Assembly (NCBI GenBank): GCA_018268655.1
Contig: JAFDWC010000012.1
Coordinates: forward strand, 1-35,634
Source: Actinomycetota bacterium
GTDB lineage: Bacteria > Actinomycetota > Thermoleophilia > Solirubrobacterales > 70-9
Direction of reading: 5' to 3'
Length of the DNA: 35,634 bases
Position numbers and translations under genes: made by a program. Shown piece after piece: positions 7,234 through 13,457 of this stretch. Under the pieces are notes generated by a model. That model was not told the DNA's origin and did no database searches. It saw nothing but the letters and a program-made list of their open reading frames with translations. The number at the start of each line of letters is the position of its first letter. The first letter of the stretch is position 1.

Positions 7234-7949
7234 CCGTCAAGCAGGAGGGCAAGAGGCCCTATCCCGACAAGTGGTCGCGCGAGTCGGCGACGCCGCTGGT
7301 CGAGCGCTACCACAGCGCCGTTCGCGCGCTCGCCGCCGATAAGTTCGCCGCCAGCGGCATGTCCTGGGAGCAGGCGGTGGCCGCCGGCGTCCTGATGCCG
7401 ACCAGGGCAGAGCTCGAGCAGATCGAGGCCGACGTCCTCGCCGAGGGCTACCGGTTCGACGTCTCGGCGACGATCTCGCTGAAGGAGGAGCCGGACAAAT
7501 ACAAACCGCTGGCCGGGATCGCCGATTCCGGCGCCCAGGAGAGCGACGAGCAGGGGCGCCTGATCGTCGGCAGCGGCGACAACGTCTTCAAGGCTGCCGC
7601 CGACGTCACCGGGATCGCCCGCTACATCTCCGACGTCGACCGGGTGATGGAGATGCTGACCGGTGGCGTCCCGGAGAACACGGTGGCGATCATCGACGAC
7701 TCCGGCGGCACCCTGACCGCGCCGATCCTCGGCGACTTCACCGCCGTCGTCTGCATGGGCGGCACGGTGCGCTCGCACCTCGGGATCCTGACCCGCGAGT
7801 ACAACGTGCCGTGCCTGATGAACGCCGAGCTCGACGGGCTCGCCGACGGCGACGAGATCACGGTCGAGTACTCCAAACCCGCCGCCGACGCCTATGCCGA
7901 CGCCGGAGCGGCGGCCGAGCACCGCGCGCGCATCATCAAGGTCGCCTAG
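7230..7949 (+). CDS. Stand-alone PEP-utilising mobile (phosphohistidine) domain protein
   Basis: This 239-residue protein contains a second swivel domain: G-D-F-T-A-V-V-C-M-G-G-T-V-R-S-H-L-G-I-L at residues ~169-188, with the presumed phosphorylatable His183, then R-E-Y-N-V-P-C-L-M-N-A-E. The first ~130 residues have no motif I recognise; they include E-E-P-D-K-Y-K-P-L-A-G. It differs from the canonical S-H-A-A swivel of the preceding protein (S-H-L-G here), so it is not a simple duplicate. It starts with GTG overlapping the stop of the dikinase gene, and a strong AGGAGGGGG ribosome site follows for the next gene. As inference, it may relay the phosphoryl group from the dikinase to the substrate subunit, as in phenylphosphate synthase, where the ATP-binding and His parts are on separate chains. 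Confidence 0.72.
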   Translation: MTVKQEGKRPYPDKWSRESATPLVERYHSAVRALAADKFAASGMSWEQAVAAGVLMPTRAELEQIEADVLAEGYRFDVSATISLKEEPDKYKPLAGIADSGAQESDEQGRLIVGSGDNVFKAAADVTGIARYISDVDRVMEMLTGGVPENTVAIIDDSGGTLTAPILGDFTAVVCMGGTVRSHLGILTREYNVPCLMNAELDGLADGDEITVEYSKPAADAYADAGAAAEHRARIIKVA

Positions 7950-7963
7950 GAGGGGGTCCCGAA

Positions 7964-9433
7964 ATGCCGATCAACCACAGCTACGTCGACCTGCTGGAGA
8001 ACAACAACTTCATCCAGAAGTGGGCCGACTCGTTCTTCTTCCAGTGCACGACCCGGACCGTGCAGGAGTCGAAACTGTTCCCGGTCAACCCGTACATCGC
8101 GATGTCGTACTACAACGCCTGGTACCGGTACCCCGAAATCCTCCGCAAGGTCGACGCGGCGCTGCCGGCCGAGGAGATCGGCGACCGCGCCCGCCAGGTG
8201 GGGACCTACTGCAACACGATCTCGATGGGGGTCGGCCCGCAGTTCTACCTCGGCGGCCGCCAGTGGCTGCTCGACATGGGCCTGCTGAAGCCGACCGACT
8301 GCGTCGAAGACATGCTCGACGTGCTCGACTTCTGCCGTCGCCTCAACATGTCCTACCACCGCTCGGAGAACCACATCATGCCGAGCGACGGCAACCACAA
8401 AGACCAGATCCACACCGCCCGCCAGACCGAGTTCTTCGAAGACGGGGCGATCGGGGTGACCCCGGGCGACAAGCTCCACACCGCCTTCACGCACTTCATG
8501 GCCGCCGTCTCCGCCTACGGCTTCCTCAGCCACTGCGAGTGCCGGCTCAGCTTCTGCAACCACGGTCCCTACCGGACCCGCGACGGCAACCAGATGCTGG
8601 TCCGCGACGCGGTCGACCTCGCCGAGTGCGACTTCCCCTGGATGGACGGGGCGGCGCGGGAGATCGAGCACAACAACCTGACGATCCCGGTGGTGATGAA
8701 GGACACCGACTTCTACATGGTCGACGACTGGGGCAGCTTCGAGGCGAAGCCGTCATACGACAACCAGAACCTGGTCGCGATCGGGCTCTACACCTCCGAC
8801 TGGCTCTCCGACGGCTACGTCCCCGTCCACATGGACAGCGCTTCCGAGCTCGCCGACTACCTCGACGACCAGCGCGAGAAGATGGAAAGGGCGACCGCCG
8901 AGATGTGGCAGATGATGGCCGGCTGGACCCGTGAGCAGATGGTCGACGCGGGGCTGCTGGTGTACTTCGCGATCCTCAAGGACGTCGCCCACTTCGCCGG
9001 CGAGTACGACCAGGACGACTGGTTCCTGGTCGACGATCGCACCCAGCTGTTCCGGCCGCTGATGAACGACGAGTACGGCAACTCGGCGATCGCCGAGCTG
9101 GTCGGGCTGGTCTCGCTGACCTCGCAGGACCGCGGCCCGCACCGGATGGAGCGCTACTCGCGCGACCGCACCGAGATGTGGACCTCGATCCCCTACTCGG
9201 TCCTCGCCGACGACGACTGGACCGCCGGGGTCGGGCCGATCGGGCCGGGCAGCAGCTCGCTGCCGCCGAAAACGGCGAAGTGGACGACCACCCTCGGCAA
9301 GCTCAGCCAGGACGAGTGCAACGCGGCCGCCAAGCAGTTCCACTCGGCCAAGTACGACCTCCGCCATTACGACGACGACGTCTGGGCCAAGAACAACCCC
9401 GACGCCGAGCAGACGACGGCGCTGGCGAGCTAG
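7964..9433 (+). CDS. Unrecognised 489-residue protein of the dikinase operon
   Basis: I do not recognise this family. It has 489 residues, no signal peptide and no membrane segment. It is unusually rich in aromatic, Asp, His and Met residues and has few of the Ala/Arg runs seen in its neighbours, which suggests a tightly constrained enzyme or binding subunit. Notable stretches: F-F-F-Q-C-T-T-R-T near residue 25, Y-H-R-S-E-N-H-I-M-P-S-D-G-N-H near 130, and H-C-E-C-R-L-S-F-C-N-H-G-P-Y near 185 (three Cys and two His close together, possibly a metal site). Later come W-D/W-F-L-V-D-D-R-T-Q-L-F-R-P-L and T-S-Q-D-R-G-P-H-R-M-E-R-Y. The gene sits 14 nt after the swivel-domain gene behind AGGAGGGGG and 9 nt before a reductase. 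By position it is the best candidate for the substrate-binding subunit that replaces the missing PPDK barrel. Confidence 0.8.
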   Translation: MPINHSYVDLLENNNFIQKWADSFFFQCTTRTVQESKLFPVNPYIAMSYYNAWYRYPEILRKVDAALPAEEIGDRARQVGTYCNTISMGVGPQFYLGGRQWLLDMGLLKPTDCVEDMLDVLDFCRRLNMSYHRSENHIMPSDGNHKDQIHTARQTEFFEDGAIGVTPGDKLHTAFTHFMAAVSAYGFLSHCECRLSFCNHGPYRTRDGNQMLVRDAVDLAECDFPWMDGAAREIEHNNLTIPVVMKDTDFYMVDDWGSFEAKPSYDNQNLVAIGLYTSDWLSDGYVPVHMDSASELADYLDDQREKMERATAEMWQMMAGWTREQMVDAGLLVYFAILKDVAHFAGEYDQDDWFLVDDRTQLFRPLMNDEYGNSAIAELVGLVSLTSQDRGPHRMERYSRDRTEMWTSIPYSVLADDDWTAGVGPIGPGSSSLPPKTAKWTTTLGKLSQDECNAAAKQFHSAKYDLRHYDDDVWAKNNPDAEQTTALAS

Positions 9434-9442
9434 GGGGCCGAG

Positions 9443-10483
9443 ATGAGCGAGCGGGTCAATCGCGCCTACCGCCTGCGCCGGCGCCCCACCGGCGAGCTCG
9501 CCGACGGCGACCTCGAGCTGGTCGAGGAGGAGGTCCCGGAGCTCGGGGACGGCCAGGCCCTGGTCCGGACCAGGCTGCTCTCGCTCGACCCGACCAACCG
9601 GATCTGGATGAGCGACATCCGCGGCTACATGCCGCCGGTGCCGCTTGGCGCGGTGATGCGCGGGATCGGGATCGGCGAGGTGGTCGAGTCCAGGCGCGAG
9701 GACATGCCGGTCGGGGCGACGGTCAGCGGCTTCCTCGACTGGCAGGAGCTCTGCCTCGCCGACGACTCGCGGCTGCTGGCGCCGCTGACGGTCCTCCCGG
9801 ACCCGCTGCCGGGGCCGGAGTCGGCCTTCCTCGGCGCCCTCGGGCACACCGGGGTCACCGCCTACATCGGAATCGACCTGGCCGAGCTGGGGGAGGGCGA
9901 GACGATCGTCGTCTCCGCCGCCTGCGGCGCGGTGGGCTCGATCGCCGGCCAGATCGCCCGTCAGCGCGGTGCCGGTCGCGTCGTCGGCGTCGCCGGCGGC
10001 CCCGAGAAGTGCCGGCACGCGGTCGAGGCGCTCGGCTACGACGCCTGCGTCGATCACCGCGCCGACGATTGGCGCGAGCAGCTTGACGCCGCCACCCCGG
10101 ACGGCATCGACGTCGACTTCGAGAACGTCGGCGGGCCGATCATGGACCACGTCCTCGGCCGCCTCAACATCGGCGCCCGCGTCTCCCTCTGCGGGATGAT
10201 CGCCGAGTACAACAGCTACAACGAGGGTGGCGAGCACGCTGGCGGCCTGACCAACGTCGGCCAGCTGATCATGCAGCGCTCGACGATCAGGGGCTTCCTC
10301 GTGCTCGACTTCGGCGACCGCTTCGAAGAGGCGATCGGCTACCTCGGCGGCCTGCTCGGCGAAGGCAAGCTCCACTACGACGAGACGATCGTCGACGGTG
10401 GCATCGAGGCCGCCCCCGGCGCCCTCGCCGAGCTCTTCGACGGCGGCAACCTCGGCAAGCTGCTGGTCCGGGTCGCGGACTGA
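9443..10483 (+). CDS. Zinc-independent MDR-family reductase (CurA / prostaglandin-reductase type)
   Basis: The 346-residue protein has the layout of NADPH-dependent 2-alkenal/enone reductases of the medium-chain family. The N-terminus carries R-L-R-R-R-P-T-G. There is the S-L-D-P-T-N-R-I-W-M segment, a Y-I-G-I-D-L linker, and a Rossmann motif A-A-C-G-A-V-G-S-I-A-G. The later D-F-E-N-V-G-G segment is typical of the group. No catalytic or structural zinc cysteines are present. Such enzymes reduce the C=C bond of alpha,beta-unsaturated ketones or aldehydes. The gene begins 9 nt after the unknown 489-residue protein and ends 4 nt before an enoyl-CoA hydratase, so it is in the same operon. It points to an enone or cyclic ketone among the operon's substrates. 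Confidence 0.87.
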   Translation: MSERVNRAYRLRRRPTGELADGDLELVEEEVPELGDGQALVRTRLLSLDPTNRIWMSDIRGYMPPVPLGAVMRGIGIGEVVESRREDMPVGATVSGFLDWQELCLADDSRLLAPLTVLPDPLPGPESAFLGALGHTGVTAYIGIDLAELGEGETIVVSAACGAVGSIAGQIARQRGAGRVVGVAGGPEKCRHAVEALGYDACVDHRADDWREQLDAATPDGIDVDFENVGGPIMDHVLGRLNIGARVSLCGMIAEYNSYNEGGEHAGGLTNVGQLIMQRSTIRGFLVLDFGDRFEEAIGYLGGLLGEGKLHYDETIVDGGIEAAPGALAELFDGGNLGKLLVRVAD

Positions 10484-10487
10484 GCCG

Positions 10488-11315
10488 ATGAGCCTCTGGG
10501 CGGTCGAGCGGCGCGGCGACGGCATCGTCGTCGCCGCCTACACCAACCCGCCGATGAACTACTTCGTCGCCGCCGGAGTCGAAGAGCTGGCGGCGCTGAT
10601 CCCGAGCTGGCGCGATCCGGCGGTCCGCGCGGTGATCATCACCGGCGGCCCCGCCGACCAGTACCTCACCCACTACAGCGTCGAGGAGCTGGCGGCGCTG
10701 GCGGCCGACCGCGAGACCATGCGGGCGCTCGGCACCGACGTCAACGACGGCTACCACGCGCTGGTCCAGGACCTCAGCGACCTCGAGGTGCCGGTGATCG
10801 CGGCGATGAGCGGCGACACGATGGGCGGCGGCCTCGAGCTCTCGCTCGGCTGCGACATCCGGATCGCCAAGCGAGGCGACTTCTCGATCGGCTTCCCCGA
10901 GGTCTCGCTCGGGATCATCCCCGGCGGCGGCGGGACGCAACGGCTGCCGCGGATCATCGGCGCCGGGCCGGCGCTCGACTTCGTCCTTCGCAGCCGCATC
11001 GTCTCGCCGCAGCAGGCGCTCGCGCTCGGCATCGTCAGCGAGCTCGCCGACGACCCCAGGGCGCGGGCGCTCGAGGTCGCGGCGAGCCTGGTGCGCCAGT
11101 CGCCGACCGCGCTGGCGGCGGCCAAGCGCGCGGTCCTGCGCGGCTCCTCGCTGCCGCTCGCCGAGGGCCTCCGGGTCGAGGCCGACGCCTTCCTGGCGAC
11201 GATGCTGAGCGACGAGGCCGTCGCCGCGATGAGCGAGTACGCCGGCACCCCGGACGCCGACCGCCGCGCCTGGGCGCGCTCCCGGGCGACCGCCGTGCCC
11301 GGCGACCCGAGCTGA
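10488..11315 (+). CDS. Enoyl-CoA hydratase/isomerase family protein
   Basis: This 275-residue crotonase-fold protein has the oxyanion-hole segment M-S-G-D-T-M-G-G-G-L-E-L and the second catalytic region F-P-E-V-S-L-G-I-I-P-G-G-G-G-T-Q-R-L. Both acidic residues used by hydratases are present (Glu117 and Glu138). Members add water to trans-2-enoyl-CoA or carry out related isomerase or lyase reactions. The ATG at 10488 lies 4 nt after the reductase stop; an in-frame extension upstream overlaps the reductase and is not needed. It is the last gene of the dikinase operon. It shows that the route runs through CoA thioesters even though the operon itself lacks a ligase. Confidence 0.88.
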   Translation: MSLWAVERRGDGIVVAAYTNPPMNYFVAAGVEELAALIPSWRDPAVRAVIITGGPADQYLTHYSVEELAALAADRETMRALGTDVNDGYHALVQDLSDLEVPVIAAMSGDTMGGGLELSLGCDIRIAKRGDFSIGFPEVSLGIIPGGGGTQRLPRIIGAGPALDFVLRSRIVSPQQALALGIVSELADDPRARALEVAASLVRQSPTALAAAKRAVLRGSSLPLAEGLRVEADAFLATMLSDEAVAAMSEYAGTPDADRRAWARSRATAVPGDPS

Positions 11316-11370
11316 GCGAACCTGGAGCCCGGGCGCGGCGGTCCGGGGTCCCGACGCGATCGCGGGGCCG

Positions 11371-11392
11371 GTGTGACACCTGGTGTTACACT
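11371..11392 (+). promoter_or_regulatory. Palindromic operator with -10 box of the toxin-antitoxin pair
   Basis: A 21-bp dyad (11371-11391) has arms GTGTGACACC and GGTGTTACAC, with one mismatched pair. The right arm contains a TACACT -10-like hexamer (11387-11392). Transcription would start at about 11399, directly before the GTG at 11400, so the mRNA would be leaderless. Binding of the antitoxin complex here would block the promoter, the usual autoregulation of VapBC modules. Confidence 0.6.
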
Positions 11393-11399
11393 CGCCCGC

Positions 11400-11675
11400 G
11401 TGCCGACCACCAGACGCCGCCACGCGATAACCGAGACGCCTCCGGTCAAGGAGGCGCTCGACGAGCTGCGAGCCGAGCTCGGCAGCGACAAGGTGCCGAT
11501 GGGGGAGATCGTCGTGCTCGGCGCGCGCGACAAGCTGCGGCAGCTGCGGGCGGAGCGCGAGGGTCGGTTGCTGCGCCGGAGGCGGCTCACCGATCGGATC
11601 CGCGCCAGGGAGCCCCTGGCCGATCCTCTCGCGGCCGCGGAGATCCGCAGGCAGGGCTGGGCGCGGCCGCTGTGA
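11400..11675 (+). CDS. Putative VapB-like antitoxin
   Basis: A 91-residue, highly charged protein with Arg-rich helices (R-L-L-R-R-R-R-L-T-D-R-I-R-A-R-E-P-L-A-D) directly in front of a PIN-domain toxin. Its stop overlaps the toxin start (GTGA), the common arrangement for antitoxin-toxin pairs. The first ~30 residues (T-E-T-P-P-V-K-E-A-L-D-E-L-R) could form the DNA-binding dimer, and the C-terminal part would wrap the toxin. The GTG at 11400 is preferred because the -10 hexamer ends 7 nt upstream; an earlier start would fall inside the operator. The assignment rests on position and size more than on a family motif. Confidence 0.7.
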   Translation: MPTTRRRHAITETPPVKEALDELRAELGSDKVPMGEIVVLGARDKLRQLRAEREGRLLRRRRLTDRIRAREPLADPLAAAEIRRQGWARPL

Positions 11676-12103
11676 GCACCGCGCTTCTGATCGACAACTC
11701 CGCCTGGTCGCGACTGCAGCTCGGCTCCGTCCCGGACCAGCGGGCGACCGAGATCGCCGACCGCCTCGACGCCGGCGAGATCTCCGTCTGCCTTCCCTTC
11801 ATCCTCGAGGCTGGATATTCCGCCAGGGGACTGCTCGACCACGACGCGCTCTACGACGGCCTCGTCGCCTTCTCGCACGTCCTGATCGACCGCCAGGTGG
11901 AGCGCCGCGCGCTCGACGCGCAGGCGCAGCTGGCGCGGATCGGCCACCACAAGGTGCCTCCGGTCGATCTGATCATCGCCGGGCTCGCCGACCGGTACGA
12001 GCTCGGAGTCCTTCATTACGACCCCGACTTCGACCTCATCCTCGAAAAGACCGACCTCGAGTACGACAGCGAGTGGCTGATGCCGCGAGGCTCGCTGAAT
12101 TAG
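11672..12103 (+). CDS. VapC-like PIN-domain ribonuclease toxin
   Basis: The 143-residue protein has the PIN-domain acidic set: Asp in L-L-I-D-N-S-A-W near the N-terminus, Glu in F-I-L-E-A-G-Y, and two or more Asp in the C-terminal P-P-V-D-L-I-I-A-G-L-A-D and H-Y-D-P-D-F-D-L-I. PIN toxins are Mg-dependent ribonucleases, often cutting tRNA or rRNA, and are held inactive by the co-encoded antitoxin. The GTG start overlaps the antitoxin stop by 4 nt. The stop codon is separated from the convergent PucR gene stop by a single base, so the module is packed tightly against the regulator. It appears intact. Confidence 0.87.
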   Translation: MSTALLIDNSAWSRLQLGSVPDQRATEIADRLDAGEISVCLPFILEAGYSARGLLDHDALYDGLVAFSHVLIDRQVERRALDAQAQLARIGHHKVPPVDLIIAGLADRYELGVLHYDPDFDLILEKTDLEYDSEWLMPRGSLN

Positions 12104-12104
12104 A

Positions 12105-13355
12105 TCAGCGCGGGAGCAGGCGGGCCAGCCGTAGCGCCACCCGCAGCTCGAGCTGGCGCTCGCCGAGCGGGTGGCCGAGGAGGGATTCGGCGCGGCGCAC
12201 CCGGTAGGCGACGGTGTTGGCGTGGACGCCGAGGCGGCGGGCGGCGCGGACGAAGCTGGCGCTCTCGTCGAGGAAGATCGCGAGGGTCGAGGCGAGGCGG
12301 ACGGTGGCGTCGTCGGGCGCCGCGAGGGGGCCGAGCTCGCGGGCGGCGAAACGGCGGGCCGCCTCGGGGTCCTCGACCAGGAGCGCCTCCAGCGCGAGGT
12401 CGGGGTAGGCGGCGCGGGCGCCGGCGGCATCCCCGCGCAGCTGCGCGACCCGGCGCGCGACCAGCGCCTCGCGGTGGCTGAGGACGAAGCCCTCGACCCC
12501 GTGCGCCGGGGTCCCCGCCGCCACCGAGAGGCCGCGGCCGGCGCCGGCCGGCAGCCGCAGGCGCGCCAGCTCGGGCCGCTCGCGCCGTCCCGCCCAGCAG
12601 GCGAGGTGGCGGCCCTCGGCGACGGTCAGCGGCGGCCCGGCGCCGAGCGACTCGGCGATCGCCTCCGCCGCCCGCTCCATCGCCGCGAAGAGGGCACCGG
12701 CGTCGCCGGGTCGCTCGCCCGCGCCCTCGCTCCAGACCACGTAGCCGACGTGGAAGCGGTCGAGCTCGTAGCCGAGCCGGAGGCTGACCGCGGCCGAGTC
12801 GGCGGCGGTCCCGGCGAGGAGCGCCCGCACCTCGGCGGCGCGCAGGGCGGCGGCGCCGCGGACCCACTGCTCGCGCTCGGAGAGGTAGACGTCGGTGAGC
12901 CGGCGCTCGATCGCCTCGATCCAGGCGAAGATCCAGGCGTTGAAGAAGGCCATCGCCTCGGCCAGGTGGTCGGGGTCGTCGGTGGCTTCGCGCAGGCGGG
13001 CGAGGATCATCCCGGCGAAGACCCCCTGGGCGGTGCGGTAGGCGCGCTGCAGGAGGACCAGGTCGAGGCCGCGGACGACGTACTCCTTGGCGTAGCCGAT
13101 CGCCTCCGGCGGCGGCTGGGCGCTGCTCGGGTCGGCGCCGGCCCGCATCAGGGTGACGATCAGCCCGAGGTTGGCGCGGGTGCTCTGCAGGGTCCAGGTC
13201 CGCATGTCGTCGTCGAGCTCGTCGAGGTGATCGTGGATCGTGTCGGCGAGGGTCGCGGCGACCTGGTCGAGCTCGGCGCTGAGGGTGTCGACGATGGCTT
13301 CGACCTCGCCGCGACTGGCGGCGGGCGGGGCGGAGATCGCCGGGCCTCGGGCCAT
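12105..13355 (-). CDS. PucR-family transcriptional regulator
   Basis: The 416-residue protein has a long N-terminal helical region (with W-T-L-Q-S-T-R-A-N-L-G-L and M-A-F-F-N-A-W-I-F-A-W-I-E-A-I-E-R), a middle GGDEF-like/CdaR-type region, and the typical C-terminal PucR helix-turn-helix: F-L-D-E-S-A-S-F-V-R-A-A-R-R-L-G-V-H-A-N-T-V-A-Y-R (split here at residue ~20) followed by R-R-A-E-S-L-L-G. PucR proteins are usually activators of nearby catabolic genes. It is divergent from acxA, with a perfect inverted repeat between them. A TACGTT -10-like hexamer (13368-13363 on the minus strand) places the transcript start at 13356, next to the ATG, so its mRNA is probably leaderless. The inverted repeat then covers -18 to -36 of its own promoter, which would give self-repression. 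Related sites upstream of other units suggest a wider regulon. Confidence 0.88.
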   Translation of the reverse strand: MARGPAISAPPAASRGEVEAIVDTLSAELDQVAATLADTIHDHLDELDDDMRTWTLQSTRANLGLIVTLMRAGADPSSAQPPPEAIGYAKEYVVRGLDLVLLQRAYRTAQGVFAGMILARLREATDDPDHLAEAMAFFNAWIFAWIEAIERRLTDVYLSEREQWVRGAAALRAAEVRALLAGTAADSAAVSLRLGYELDRFHVGYVVWSEGAGERPGDAGALFAAMERAAEAIAESLGAGPPLTVAEGRHLACWAGRRERPELARLRLPAGAGRGLSVAAGTPAHGVEGFVLSHREALVARRVAQLRGDAAGARAAYPDLALEALLVEDPEAARRFAARELGPLAAPDDATVRLASTLAIFLDESASFVRAARRLGVHANTVAYRVRRAESLLGHPLGERQLELRVALRLARLLPR

Positions 13356-13362
13356 CCGTACG

Positions 13363-13451
13363 AACGTAGCCCGTTTGTGCTCCCGGCACAAAGGGGGCCG
13401 CCGCGATCGGTTGTGGAAGACGACGACAGCGCCGCCGGCCCGGCCTAGGGT
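13363..13451. promoter_or_regulatory. Divergent control region pucR-type regulator / acxA
   Basis: TTTGTGC-N5-GCACAAA (13374-13392) is a perfect 7-5-7 inverted repeat. Towards the regulator gene it overlaps the -35 position of a promoter with a TACGTT -10 hexamer (13368-13363). Towards acxA a TAGGGT -10 hexamer (13446-13451) ends 7 nt before the ATG at 13458, so acxA mRNA would be leaderless. The site spans -66 to -84 of that start. This arrangement fits repression of the regulator and activation of the carboxylase genes by the same protein. Confidence 0.6.
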
Positions 13452-13457
13452 CGGCCG

